A DNA stretch of 64,000 bases from Pratylenchus scribneri (taxonomy: Eukaryota > Nematoda > Chromadorea > Rhabditida > Pratylenchidae). Location of the stretch: assembly GCA_030063045.1 (NCBI GenBank), contig JAQSEB010000012.1, positions 1,364,001-1,428,000 of the forward strand, given 5' to 3'. The notes below the pieces were generated by a model. The model worked only from the letters and a program-made list of their open reading frames with translations. It was not told the origin of the DNA and searched no databases. The translations under genes and the position numbers were made by a program. Below, one piece after another: positions 44,557 through 58,700 of the stretch; position 1 is the first letter of the stretch; each line of letters opens with the position of its first letter.

Positions 44557-45494
44557 TTATTATTACTAGAATATAACAAGGGTCCAATATCAGTCTCTAA
44601 CTCATAACTGTCTTCAAAATGCTCCGTAGGTCGGGAATTTTTTTTAAAAGGTGCACAGACCCGGTCGCGCTTTGTATAAAAATCTGAAATCCGGAAAATT
44701 TTCACTCCGCGCGGAGCTCCGCGCGGAAAACGGTTTTTTTGACACCCATAGGGGGGACCAAGCACTTTTCAAAAAATTTTTTCTCGAATTTTTTCTCCAA
44801 AAGTTCAGGGAATGGGTAATCGAGGTCGGCGAAGCCGAATATCGAACTTTTTTCGAGATCCGCGAAGCGGTGCGCGAGTTACCGTGGCCAAACCGCGGAA
44901 CGGATTTTTTCAAAATTTTCACAAAAAAAGTCAATTATGGGGTAATCGGGGTCGGGGATAACGAATATCATATCCGTTTTGAACGAAACCCAAAGGTGCG
45001 CGAGATTAAGCCGGATTAAGGGGGATTAAGAGGGATTAAGAGTCAAAATGATGGGATTAAGGTGGGAAATGGATCGGAAGTGAAGGAGAAGCGTGCCGAA
45101 GGCACGTGGGCTGGGCCGGAGGCCCAGTAGGTGCGCGGGATATAGCCGGATATAAGGGGATTAAGGCGGATTAAGTGGGATTAAGGGTCAAAATGATGGG
45201 ATTAAGGTGGGAAAAGGGGCCGAAGGCAACCCCCTGAGCCCCGAAGGAGCGAAGATGGAAATAGCAGACTTGGGAGTGCGTGGGATTAATCCGGATAAAG
45301 GGGATTAAGGCGGAAAGGCACGTGGGCCGGGCCGGAGGCCCGGTATATGCGCGGGATATAGCCGGATATAGGGGGATTAAGGCGGATTAATGGGGATTAA
45401 GGGTCAAAATGATGGGATTAAGGCGGGGAAAGGGGCCGAAGGCAACCCCCTGAGCCCCGAAGGGGCGAAGATGGAAATAGCAGGCTTGGAGGTG
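44557..45494 (+). mobile_element. Helitron unit 5 (938 bp, 3' end missing)
   Basis: It has the normal 5' module but no terminal hairpins: the next unit's TTATTATTACTAG follows directly after CAGGCTTGGAGGTG. The 3' end was therefore deleted or the next unit inserted into it. Confidence 0.8.
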
Positions 45495-47290
45495 TTATTA
45501 TTACTAGAATATAAGGTCGGTCCAATATCAGTTAGATTCAAGTTTAAGCTTTCCCGATACTCCGTAGGTTGGGAATTTTTTAAAAAAGGTGCATGGACCA
45601 GGTCGAGATTACGACAAAACTTCAACCTCACCAAAATCTTCACTCCGCGCGGAGCTCCGCGCGGAAAACGGTTTTTTGACACCCATAGGGGGGACCAAGC
45701 ACTTTTCAAAAAAATTTTTTCGAGATAAACATTGGGGAATGGGTAGTCGAGGTCGGGGATCCCGAATATGAAACTTTTTTCGAGATCCGCGAAGCGGTGC
45801 GCGAGTTACCGCGGCCAAACCGCGGAGCGGATTTTTTCAAAATTTTCACAAAAATTGTCGTTTATGGGGTAATCGGGGTCGGAGATCACGAATATCATAT
45901 CCGTTTTGAACGAAACCTAAAGGTGCGCGGGATATAGCCGGATAAAAGGGGATTAAGGCGGATTAAGGGTCAAAATGATGGGATTAAGGTGGGAAATGGG
46001 TCGGAAGTGAAGGGGAAGCGTGGCGATGGCACGTGGGCCGGGCCGGAGGCCCGGAAACTGCGCGGGATATAGCCGGATATAGAGGGATTAAGCCGGATTA
46101 AGAGGGATTAAGGGTCAGAATGGTGGGATTAAGGCGGGGAAAGGGGCCGAAGGCCACCCCCTGAGCCCCGAAGGGGCGAAGATGGAAATAGCAGACTTGG
46201 GAGTGCGTGGGATTAAGCTGGATAAAGGGGATATAGCCGGATATAGGGGGATTAAAGAGGATTAAGAGAGATAAATGGTCAAAAAGGTGGGATTAAGGCG
46301 GGGAAAGGGGGCCGAAGGCCACCCCCTGAGCCCCGAAGGGGCGAAGATGGAAATAACATGCTTGGGAGTGCGTGGGATTAAGCCGGATAAAGGGGGATTA
46401 AGAGGGATTAAGGATCAAAATGATGGGATTAAGGTGGGAAATAGGTCGGAAGTGAAGGGAAAGCGTGCCGAAGGCACGTGGGCCGGGCCGGAGTCCCGGT
46501 AGATTCGCGGGATATAGCTGGATATAGGGGGATTAAGCCGGATTAAGGGGGGTTAAGGGTAACAATGATGGGATTAAGGCGGGGAAAGGGGCCGAAAGCC
46601 ACCTCCTGAGCCCCGAAGGGGCGAAGATCGAAATAGCAGGCTTGGGAGTGCGTGGGATAAAGCCGGATAAAGGGGGATTAAGGTGGATTAAGGGGGATTA
46701 AGCCGGATTAAGGGGGGTTAAGGGGGATTAAGGGTCTAAATGATGGGAATAAGGTGGGAAATGGGTCGGAAGTGAGGGGGAAGCGTGCCGAAGGTACGTG
46801 GGCCGGGCCGGAGGCCCGGTGGGTGCGCGAGGTATAGCCGGATATAGGGGGATTAAGATGGATAAAGAGGGATTAAGGGTAAAAATGATCGGATTAAGGC
46901 GGGGAAAGGTGCCGAAGGCCACCCCCTGAGCCCCGAAGGGGCGAAGATGGAAATAGCAGACTGGGATTGCGCGGGATTATGCCGGATAAAGGGGGATTAA
47001 GGTGGATAAAGAGGGATTATGGGTAAAATTATGGGATTAAGGCAGAGAAAGGGGCCGAAGGCCACCCCCTGAGCCCCGAAGGGGCGAAGATGGAAATAGC
47101 AGACTGGGAGTGCACGGGATTAAGCCGGATAAAGGGGGATTAAGAGGGATTAAGAAGGATAAAGAGGGATTAAGCAATAAATGCCCCAAAATCACCTAGA
47201 CTCAGTGAAATCCCGCAGGGATTCTGAAAAATGGATTAATACCCATCCAATACCGTATCATATGCGGCAAGAGAGCGCCGCAGGCGCTAG
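45495..47290 (+). mobile_element. Helitron unit 6 (1796 bp, non-autonomous)
   Basis: Longest of the simple units: the GGGATTAAG / GCCCCGAAGGGGC middle module is repeated about six times. The terminal hairpin is GCGCCGCAGGCGC, as in the autonomous unit 8, not GCCCCGCAGGGGC. Confidence 0.85.
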
Positions 47291-49318
47291 TTATTATTAC
47301 TAGAATATAAGGTCTCAACAAAATCAGTCTCTAAAGGATAACTGTCTTCAAAATGGGCCGAAGGCCCTGAAATTTGGCATGAAGGGACCGAAGCCGGTCG
47401 TGGTTTGGCTAAAAATACAACGAAGTTTCCAACTTCACTCCGCGCGGAGCTCCGCGCGGAAAACGGTTTTTTTGAGACCCAAAGGGGGGACCCTTCTCTT
47501 TTCAAAAAATTTTTTTCGAGATAAACACTGGGGAATGGGTAATCGAGGTCGGGGATCCCGAATATGAAAATTTTTTCGAGATCCGCGAAGCGGTGCGCGA
47601 GTTACCGCGGTGTAAACCGCGGAGCGGATTTTTCAAAATTTTCACAAAAATAGTCCTATATGGGGTAATCGATGACGGCGAAATCGAATATGAAATTTTT
47701 TTCGAGATTTGTCAAGCGGTGTGCGAGTTACCGCGGTTCAGACCGCGGAGCGGAAAAATAATTTTTCTTAAATTTCGACTTATAAATAATGCTATATGGG
47801 GTAATCTGGGTCGGTGATCACGAATATCATATCCGTTTTGCATGAAATTGAAAGCTGCGCGAATTGAAACCGCGGTTTGGTCAAAAACGGTTTATTCCAA
47901 AAGCAACTCATAGAAAGTCTTTTCTGGGCAAATCAGGCATGCTGATCACGAATATCACATTAGTTTTCACGAAATGCTAAGGCTCGCAAGATAAACTTGG
48001 TTTAAAATGAAACCGAAATGCTTATGAAACTTAAAAATTGTGACAAAAATGCATTTGGAATTGATAAAATTTCAAACAATCCACCTTACAATTTAATTCG
48101 AAATAAAATGCATATTGAACATAAAAAATTAATCTAAAAATGCTTTTGGAATGGAATAAATTCCACAAATTCCACAAAATCCAGCATTTATCCCAAATTA
48201 ATGGGCAGCCTTACAAGACTATAAGACTGATAAATCATATTTAATTTTAATTTTGTACTGATAATATGAAAATGAAGGGGGCAAATTGTCTATGAGTTGG
48301 AAGTGTAAAATTTAAGAAAAGAAGGGAAATAGGCAAAATATCTCTGCTCGCCTAAATCTCTCTGCTCAACTCTCTCTCTAACATTAAGAAATAGTATGAT
48401 GAGTGATGAGAGTTAGACTAGCAGAGATATTTCTGCCTATTTCCCTCCTTTCCTTAAATTTTTTCATTCCAACTCATAGACAATTTGCCCCCAGCAGCCG
48501 CATATCTTCCTTCCAAAAACAGAGGAAAACAATCTACGCCGCCGGCTTTGCTGGGTTTAGGCGTCCCTCAGCCGGGGGTATTATCGCCCCCGGCTGACAC
48601 GCCGCGGCATATTCGCGTTGCCGTCCACGGCCCCATTTTTTTGGATTTCCCCTTCTGGGTTTAAAATAGTTCCCGTTCTCTAATAGTTCCTTCCTTACTT
48701 TCCCCAAATTTTTTTTTAAAGGTGCGCGAGATTAAGCCGGATAAAGGGGATTAAGAGGGATTAAGGGTCAAATTGGGCGGATTAAGGTGGGAAATGGGTC
48801 GGATGTGAAGGGGAAGCGTGCCGAAGGCACGTGGGCTGGGCCGGAGGCCAGGAAATTGTGCGGGATATAGCCGGATATAGGGGGATAAAGCAGGATTAAG
48901 AGGGATTAAGGGTCAAAATGATGGGATTAAGGCGGGGAAAGAGGCCGAAGGCCACCCACTGAGCCCCGAAGGGGCGAAGATGGGAACAAACCCCCCTGAG
49001 CCCCGAAGGGGCGAAGATGGAGATAACCCCCTGAGCCCCGAAGGGGCGAAGATGGAGATAACCCCCCTGAGCCCCGAAGGGGCGAAGATGGAAATAACCC
49101 CCCTGAGCCCCGAAGGGGCGAAGATGGAAACAAACCCCCATGAGCCCCGAAGGGGCGAAGATGGATCAAACCCCTGCGAAAATAGATCAATTCCCTGCGA
49201 GTCACTCAAATAGTCTAAAGAAGGCTAGACTCAGTGAAATCCCGCAGGGATTCCAAAAACTAAGTGTCCCAAGCACAGATCCACATATCTCAAGGCAAGA
49301 GAGCCCCGCAGGGGCTAG
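47291..49318 (+). mobile_element. Helitron unit 7 (2028 bp), twin of unit 4
   Basis: Matches unit 4 at a constant offset of 4761 bp. The one difference I found is an extra C in a C-run of the minisatellite (near 49099). The AT-rich cargo, hairpin and GC stem-loop are all present. Confidence 0.88.
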
Positions 49319-50089
49319 TTATTATTACTAGAATATAACAAGACCCCTACATCCTTCTCTAACTAATATCTGCCTTCAAAATACTCCTCATCTCGGGAAT
49401 TTGGTCTCGATCGACGACACTTCGGCCGTAGATTTGGAGAAAAATATAATGAAGTTTCCATCTTCACTCCGCGCGGAGCTCCGCGCGGAAAACGGTTTTT
49501 TTGGTACCCATAGGGGGGACCAAGCACTTTTCAAAAATTTTTTGTCTTATTTTTTCTTGAAAAGTGTTCAGGAATGGGTAATCGAGGTCGGCGAAGCCGA
49601 ATATTGAAAAAAATTTCGGGGTTGACCGAGCGGTGCGCGAGTTACCGTGGCCAAACCGCGGAGCGGAAAAATAATTTTTTCCCGATTTTTACTTAAAAAT
49701 AGTGTTATATGGGGTAATCGAGGTCGGCGAAGCCGATTATGAAACTTTTTTCGAGATTGGCCAAGCGGTGCGCGAGTTACCGTGGCCAAACCGCGGAGCG
49801 GTTTTTTCCAAAATTTTCACAAAAATAGTCATTTATGGGGTAATCTTGGTCGGGGATCACGATTATGATAACGGTTTTTCACGAAACCTAAAAATGCGCA
49901 AGATAAAACCGCGGTTTGACCAAAAACGGTTTGGTCCAAATGCAGCTAAAAAACGTCTTATATGGGTAAATCGAATACGGGGATGACGAATATTATATTC
50001 GCTTTGCAGGAAATCTCAATATGCGCGAGTTAAACCGCAGTTTGACAAAATGACATTTAATCCAAATTTAAAAAAATATCTAATATGGA

Positions 50090-52743
50090 GAAATTGTCTA
50101 CACTAATTACGCGAATAATGACAAAAGTTTTTTATAAAACTCACAAAATTCGTTTTTAGCAATCCAGAAATAATTTAAAATCCAAAAGCAAATTAATAAA
50201 ATTCATACACAAAATCGAAGTGAACAATGGGCTTTGCAATGCAAAGAAAAATTCGAGGTTTAAAAAAATAAAATGAAAATTAATATTTATAAAATTAAGT
50301 AGTCAAATGGCACGCAAGCAAACAAAGATTTCGCACAATGCTGCAATTGCTGAATCCTAAATATTCAAGGTTAATCAGAAATTATTTTACAAATATTAAA
50401 AATATAAAAATTTATCAACTCAACAGAGCAGAAGAATGTGAAAATCCAAATGCAAATGAAAGTTAAGGAAAAATTTGGGCGGAATATGCGACCAGCCAAG
50501 CAATGAGGTGCAATGTGGAAATGCAAAAAAGACTGCCGATTACAAAAGCAAGGTTTTAGATGAAAAATAATAACAAAATTTAAATTCAATAATTCAGCAG
50601 CTGAACCATGCGGATAAATGTAGAATTGCAAAAAAGACCACCGATTACATAAGCAAGGTTTTAAATTAAACAGAAATTCAAAAATAAATTCAACAATTCA
50701 GCATCTTAACCAAGCGGAGCCATATGGAAATGCAAGAATCCGCCGATTCCAATAGCATGGTTTTTAATTAAAAAATAATCAAAAATAAATCCAAAAATTC
50801 AGTTGCAGAACAAAACGGACCAATGGGCAATGCAAATGACATTGCCGATTCCAGAAGTATTGTTGAGCTATGAGAATGAATGCTGAATCCTGGAAAACAA
50901 TACAATATGTTCAATGGTGACGGGACTGGGCTGGCCAGTTTATATTTATAAAAAAAATAATAAAATTAGAATGGAACCGTTAAAAGATACAAATAAAATT
51001 TTAATGGATCAAAGAATTAGTGGGGTTTATCCATTTTTTCTTTGATTCTTTATGGGAAAAGCAATTAATTTTAGTCCAAAATAATCAAAAACAATGCAAT
51101 TAAAAATTTATTAATATTATATATAATTATTTTTCAAATATACAACTAATTTCCCTTTATTTTTAGTGCTTAGATCCTTTATAGTTTGCCGTCCTTTTGC
51201 TTTTGGAATGGCCAACTGGATTTGTTCTTCGGGATTTCGACTTCATGATCTTCGGCAGATCGGAGATAATCAATATTATTGACCAATTCTAAAAGCCAAA
51301 ATCAACCCACTCATTTGATTTGAAAATATTGTCCAGCAAAATTTAAAATTTCATTTTATTAAAATTTATTGCATTTTAAAAATGGCTTTTGCAGCGGAAG
51401 CTATGGCCAAATTTTTAAAAAAAATCTAAAATACTTAAATTTTTTTTAAATATGCTTTTGGAATTGGTCAATAATATTGATTGTCTTCGGGAGTTCGTCT
51501 ACATGTGCTTCGGGAGTTCGTCTACATGATCTTCGGGAGCACGTCTACCCGCAGGGATCGGCACGCACCACTTTCCCTATCAGGGGTAGTGGATGGTGTC
51601 CCCAATGGTGCGGAACTTGATCTTCAGGACATGCTCATCGAGTTGGCTATCAAACAAAAAAAATTTTTGCTGTTACGCCATGGCCGAAGCGCACCTCTTG
51701 GGTTCTTGGAAGCCACTCTTGACTCAGTCGAGGGTTCAAGGCATGCCTTGATCCTATTTGGTGTTGCACTGTAGCTATATGGCTAAGGGTTCCCAGTCTC
51801 GCACACGGCCAAAGGGCACCAAACTTCTAAACCACCTTAGCAGGCTGGCAATAAAGTCCCTGGTGTGGTTGTTTTACAACCTGCTGACTAGAAGGGGGGA
51901 CGAAAGTGCCCATTGACAACCCTGTGTCAGTCCAGTAAAGGGCACTTCGGTGTTCTAGGTCAGTCATGGCGCCTGTACAGCCAGGCAAACATATGTCACG
52001 TTGGCGGTCTTTGCCAGTCACAGTTTGCTTTGTTTGTGACCATACGTGCATATGTCCTCCCATGCATACGAGACAACCCTTCCTGGTAACCTTTCCCCTG
52101 GTACGCAAGGTTCACCTGTACCTCCGCACACCTCCTCGTGGTGCGTGCTGGTAACCTGCCTACCATTAAATGCCGTACGTCTTTTACGGTTTTTTTTGGC
52201 GATGGCAGGGCTAACCTTGCTTGCCTTAAACAGCCCTTTCTAGAACTATGCGGCCAGTCATTTTCTTGAAAAAGACTTAGAATTTTTCTGGCCCTTAGAT
52301 TCTGAGAGAGTTTGTTTCTGGCTATGCAAGGATGCGGTATTAAAAACAGGCCCCCTCCCAAGTTCATCTACAACCATTATGGATGCAATCGATCATTCTA
52401 CACGCATTTTCTCTCATTCCAAATGCATTCCATTCCGATTCCAAATGCATTTTTCTCTAACTTCAAATGCTATATGACTCCTTTGTCCGAAGTGACATTA
52501 AACCAGCCCTGCATCCCCAGTCCGAAGTGACGTTAAACCAGCCCTGCATCCATTCCATCCATATTAAAATGCATTCACAGTCCGAAGTGACTTTAAACCA
52601 ACCCCATATTCCAGAATTATTATTTCACCATTTTTATTTATTAATTATTAAAAACTTAATTTTAAAAACTCCCCTAATTTTTAGAAAGGAAAGTTTATTT
52701 TGCGAATTTGTTTGCTAAAAATTTTAATTAAGTTTCCATCAAA
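50090..52743. other. Leader region of the autonomous Helitron
   Basis: An AT-rich first part (50090-51180) with recurring GCAAGGTTTT / CCGATTACA words is followed by a GC-richer island (51480-52350) of unknown content. An inverted pair (ATCAATATTATTGACCAATT at about 51269, its complement at about 51460) flanks 51290-51455. CTTCGGGAGTTCGTCTACAT is repeated at about 51486 and 51509 with a third, diverged copy after it. The ORFs at 51481-51774 and 51996-52367 (minus) have no recognised content. Confidence 0.5.
52483..52610. repeat. Three direct repeats in the Helitron leader
   Basis: TCCGAAGTGAC followed by (A/G/T)TTAAACCA(G/A)CCC occurs three times at about 52487, 52531 and 52580, separated by CATCC-rich spacers. 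It lies 130-260 bp before the ATG of the Helitron gene, so it could be part of its promoter. Confidence 0.75.
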
Positions 52744-55700
52744 ATGGGTTTGACCAAGGCTCAACAAAAGAAGAAAGCATTGCGCGACGAATATGCCAAA
52801 AAGAAAGATGCTGAGCGTGCCGGTCATTTTATTGATTTATTTTTAAATTTAATTTTATTGTTCTAAGCTGATGCAACGACGCCTGTGCCCGGCTCAAAGC
52901 GCCTTCTTCAAGGCGAGCAGTCTTCGGCTGTTACTGCGACCGGTGCCTTGCAAAATTCATCTTCGGCTGCCAGTTCAAATTTGCCACCTGAAAATCCCAG
53001 TAATTTTTTCTAATATTTTTTATGCATATGTAATTCAAGATGAGCCAGCGAGTTCGGCGGCAGAGAATACTGTGTCAGTGCGTCTTCTTCAAGACGAGCA
53101 GGTCGGTTCCTCTTCTTCTTTTAGAACAGGTACTCCTGTTTTTGCGGCACCGGACTTCAATGCTTCCTTCTCATCTGCGCTCGGGAATATCGATCTCAAT
53201 TCTTCTACTGGCTCAATTGGTAAAATTATTTTCTATATTTATGAATATAATTTATAATAATTCAGCCCAACGAAAACGGCCGAATCCTGATGAGCTCTTC
53301 CCAACAAGCAAATTTGCGCGTTCGGATTACACGGTTCCTGATGATGAACCAATGGAATTGGATGGTATACAAAATTCCTTTTCATTGCAAATGCATTATA
53401 TTAAGTCACAATGGCTGCTCCACCTGGCTTCGAACCACCTGGATTTCCTTCCTTGCCAACCGTTACTATCGATAAACATAAAAAACGGGGAAGACCATCA
53501 ATTCGAAAGAGGGGACCCGGTAGACCACGAAAGTCGACTGATGGCCGCGATTCTCGATCTTCTTCCATATCTTCAATATGGAGCAATGAATGTATTCTTA
53601 CCAGAAATATAACCAATTCTATATTTCAAATATTTTAGCGACTGAGACAAACGAGCATGCAGAAGCAATTTTGGAAGCAGAAGAGCAAAGAGAACAAGAC
53701 GCTGAGCAAATTGCAGAAGCATTGAACAATGAACAATTCAAAGTACCTCAAATTCCGCTTCGCCGATCCGTGCGGACAACAAAAGCACCAACAATATATA
53801 CTGATCAACAAAACCCGAAGAACTACGACGATAAATTTTTGGAAGTGACAAACAATTGCCGCAATCATCACAAAGGACTATATTGTGCCGATCGAGAAGT
53901 TGACCATTTCCCGGATTATTATGATTCTTCGGAAAATGTAATACAATTTGTATCTAATTTAAATGCATTTTACACTTTTAGTGCTCTGTTTGCAAATATG
54001 AAATTTGCGAAGCACATCTTCTTTCCCATGAATCTGACTCCGTAAAATGCTGCAACAAAGGGACGGTTGATCTTTCGAAGCATTTGGCCACCATCGAGAA
54101 ACAACCTGATGAGCTTTTGCAAATGAAAAATGGTCAAAATGCAGCTAAGACCAAAAATTTCTTGGAAAATTCATGGCGGTATAACAGCGAAATGGCTTTT
54201 GGAACATTGGTCATGGAAAAAGTATTTTTTTAATTACAAATGAATAACGAATTATTCGATTAGGAAACTGTTCCTCATGGCATGCCTGTGGCAAAAATAA
54301 ATGGCGCAATAAAATACAGGCTCTCCGATCTCCATTTCCCCCAGCAACATTCTGGCAATGCTAAAAATTATAAAAGAAAGTGGGGCCAATGTTACACGAT
54401 CGCACCAGATGATGCCATCCGTCAACGAATTGAGGATTTGGATGCAAATGATAAATTAAAAGTACTGAATAAATATATCATTATAAATAAACAATTTTCA
54501 AGCCCGAAATCATCGCCGAACTCCACCGAATGTTGGACCAATATCATGTGCTTGCAAAAGCATACAAAAGTTGCGCCGAATTTTATGCTGAGAAGAAAAA
54601 ATTTTGTGATGAAAATGGAATTGATATGCCCAATTTTCGAATGACTCTGATGAACAAAAGGAAAGCAATTGAACAAGGCGCAAATGTTCAAAGTGGTATC
54701 CATGACCACCGATTACTTCTGCCAACAGAAAAAGGCTTAATGCAGTGCGCAACTGTAAGAAAAATGCATTCAAAACGAGTTCATTATGAATATTAAAGGT
54801 TCATTTTGATGAAGAAGCCGATAATGCACCACCACAAGAGCGTGGAGTCATGTTAACAGGAAAAGATGGACGTTCAGTCGATTTTGCACCATTTGATCCC
54901 AACATTGATGCTGCACTTTTTCCGCTCCTTTTCCCATACGGCCAACGGACTTACGAATTGGGCATTGAACTGAAAAAATCCAAAGAAAAATCCGATGAAC
55001 AGAAGCAAAAACAACCGACAAATCAAGACAATGACTCAATAATTCACGAAGAATTCTCTGATGATGAAGAACGCGAAGAAGAAGCCATCGATCTAATTGA
55101 TCATCCAGGAGATGAAGCTGCAGAGGAAGTAAATGGCCAAAACCAAGAAGAACAACACGAAGATATTAGTGATACCGAGGATGCAGATGGAGAAGTGGTT
55201 GATTGTCAAGAAGGAGGTGCAAAATGGAAGGTGCACCAAAACAATAATATTTTCAAAATTATATAGTTATAATTTCCAGAAAACGGAAGGAGCCATGAAA
55301 TATGTTTCCATGCGGCAGTACTATCGATACATGTTTCAAATTCGCGGTAATTCTTGGCAAGCATATCATTGGCTCTGGTGGGGTCTCATGTTGGCTCAAA
55401 TGTACATACTGACGGTCTACAATCGTATCGAAGCCAATGAAGCGAGTGCAATTAAGAGAACACAACAAAATTTGGTGACAATCTTGCCTGCCATCTTAAT
55501 CAAGGCTTTGGAAAATAAAATTCGAACAGGTACTTATCTTGTGCAATCCAATTCATTTGTTTTTTTCCATAGGGAACTTTGGCTTTGGAATTGGCGCTAA
55601 ACTCGGAAAAGTCTTTTTTGCCCCTGAAACTTTTCGTGGCTCAAGGCGATATTATCAAAAGGCATATTCTGACGCCCAAGCTATTTGTCGTGCATTTGGA

Positions 55701-58700
55701 AACCCGCATATTTTGCTCACTTTTACAATGAACTCAGAAGCTCCGGAATTTAAAAAACTAATCGCAAAAGGACAAACTTGGGCCGATCGACCTGATATCG
55801 TTACAAGGATCTTCATCAATAAACACAAAGAATTAATGAAGGACATCGTTGAAAGACAAATTTTTGGACCGGTTGCAGCGTGGTTCTCTGCAGTGGAACA
55901 TCAAAAACGGTTACAAATGCATTTGGTTTTATTGCATTTCACATTTTTTTCAGTGGTTTGCCTCATCTCCACATGTGCATAACTTTCAAAACCGAGGATA
56001 ACAATTATTTCAATGTTCCAAAAAAAGATTGGACTACTATGAATTTGACTCCAGAAGAATGGTGCCGTAAATATATCTCTGCAGAAATTCCCACTTTACC
56101 ACCGAAACTAGCAAAGTAATATTTGTACATTAGGAGTTATAATAAATTTTACATTTTTAAGAGGAAAAAAGGCACAAAGACAAAGGGACTACCATGATAC
56201 TGTTGTAAACCTTATGGCCCACCGATGCTCACCAGCTTGCGTCGTAGATGGAAAATGCACAAAACGCTTTCCGAGACCATTCTCAATGTCTGATGTTATT
56301 AGCGCAGAAACTTATCCCGTTTATCGGCGCCGTCCATTCGCTCCAAATGCAGAAGAGAAAGCAGCAAATCCAGAATTATACGGAGAGACTTACACATATC
56401 CATCAAGAACCGGCACTGGAAGAATTATTGATAACCGTCACATTGTTGCTCATAATCCATATCTCCTAAAAAAATACAAATCTCAGTGAGGAATTCACAT
56501 AATGACATATAACCAATAAAATTTTTAGCATAAACATTGAATGGATTCAAGGAGATGCAACCGCAAAATATGTCACCAAATATATTACCAAAGGATGCGA
56601 TCTCGCATTGGTTAAAGTTCAAAAAGAAACAGACAATTCACCCGCTGTGGTCAACTATGACGAATTCGAAGAAATACGCCTTGGAGTTTATCGGACATCA
56701 AGCGAAGCTGGCCTTGGCATATGGGGGCATAAAATCTTCTCGAAATCCCATCATGTTCAAACACTTTATGTGCACGAACCAGGAAAAGTAATACATTCCA
56801 AATTCAAATAAAATTCTCATTATTCAACACTATATTAAGATCAACATTGTCTTTGAAGATGGTGAAGAAGAAGCAGCGGCCCAACGTGCGTTGAAGAATG
56901 AGCAAATTGGCAAAGAGCAGAAGTCGCAATTGACAGAATTCTTCAAAATAAATAAAAAGCTCAAGGAAAAAGGCAAAGACGACCAACGACTCAAGCACAC
57001 TTATGCCACTTTCTGCGAAGACTATTGGTGGTCAAAAAATTGCAAATCATGGTTCGAACGAAAGCGGAAACTCCAAAAATTGGTCAGAATAGGCTCAGCA
57101 GCACCAGGAAAAATTGAATTACAAGTGCGCATTTAAATTATAAATTTCTATTTTAAATTTATTTATTAAAGGCAATTCGTGTATTACTGCTTACTGTGAA
57201 AGGTCCAACCTCATTTGAAGACCTCAGAATTGATCCAAATGATGAAAATATCATCCATCCAACTTTTATTGATGCTGCAGTTGCCCATGGACTGATCATG
57301 GATGATGTTATGTGGGATGAAACTATCAAAGATGCAATGGCCGAAAAAAGAAGTCTTTCTGAAAGGATTCGATGGTTCGCATTATTCATTGCAAATGTGC
57401 TACCTAAAAAGCCTACCGAACTACTCCAAAAACATTTCGACATCCTCACAATGTGGCCTGGCAACATGACCAAAGAACAAAAGATGGAACGACTGTTAAA
57501 GCGCATCGAAATTACATTGCGTATCCATGGAATTCGACCAAACGATGGTGATTTTAAAAGCAAACAGTTTAAAATTAATTTATAATTAAAGAAAATGAAA
57601 CTTCCTGCCAAATGGTCGGACTACCCGCACCAGATAATTTCCGCATGACGAAGCAAGACGAAATTGAAGCCACATATTTCCGCGATGATTTTCTTGCAAA
57701 ACACATGGGTGACACGGATGGCGATCCACAATCCGGATCAACAAATAATTATGGCACTAAATTCCAACAATGGCATTCTCAATGTACCGCTACAGAACAA
57801 AGACCATTCGTTGATGCCGTCATCAATGCAGCAAAGGCCGACCCAAAAGACAATACAGTACAAAAGCAATTTTTCTTGACCGGAGAGGGCGGAACTGGCA
57901 AAACATTCACATATAATGTATTAAAGATACGATCAAAACCTTCAATAAAAAAAATTTTAGACCATCATAGCCGGAATGAAGTCTATGGGCTTGCGTGTCC
58001 TCCCTTGTGCAACAACAGGAATCGCAGCAAACTTACTCATTGAAGGCTCTACTGTCCATCGTCGCTTCGGTGTGCCCAATGATGTCAAACACGATACACC
58101 ACCCAGAATTGCACGACATTCCAACTATGCTGCTATATTGGACTCTGCTCAACTCATTATCATTGACGAAGTTTCAATGCAGGACCGTTACGTGCTTGAA
58201 TACTTGGATCGGCAATTACGTTCATTCAAATCAGAATACGCTAACCTTCCTTTCGGTGGAAAAGCAATAATTATTGGTGGCGACTGGAAACAATTGATGC
58301 CCGTTATGCCAGGCAAGGATGAAAACCATCAATTCGCCCGCTCAGTGAAATCAAGCATTCATTATAAGTAAATTTAATATTATATATATTAATATTACGA
58401 TTAAATTTCTTTTCTTAGATCATTCAAAACTACACGGCTAACCATCAATAAACGCCTTGCAAATGCAAACAACAAGACCAAAAAATTTGCTCGATACATG
58501 AAAAAATTGGCAACAGGCGTTACAACAGACGAGAATAACAGAATAGAGTTGCCAAAATCATTGCAAATGGAAAATGAACAGAACTTCATTGATTTTGTCT
58601 TCCCGCCTTCCGCATTGCAAGACCCATTTAAACATATTGACAAGCTCAAAGGCAGTGCAATACTTTGTCCAACGAACAAAGAAACATTCCGGATCCATGA

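Noticed and set aside
39905..49986. Many 60-120-codon ORFs with recurring protein sequences
   Set aside because: They recur because the Helitron units recur, are open in several frames of the same GC-rich repeats and show no domain.
51481..51774. 97-codon ORF in the Helitron leader as a second transposon gene
   Set aside because: No motif was recognised, it begins in direct repeats, and a longer open frame exists on the opposite strand nearby.
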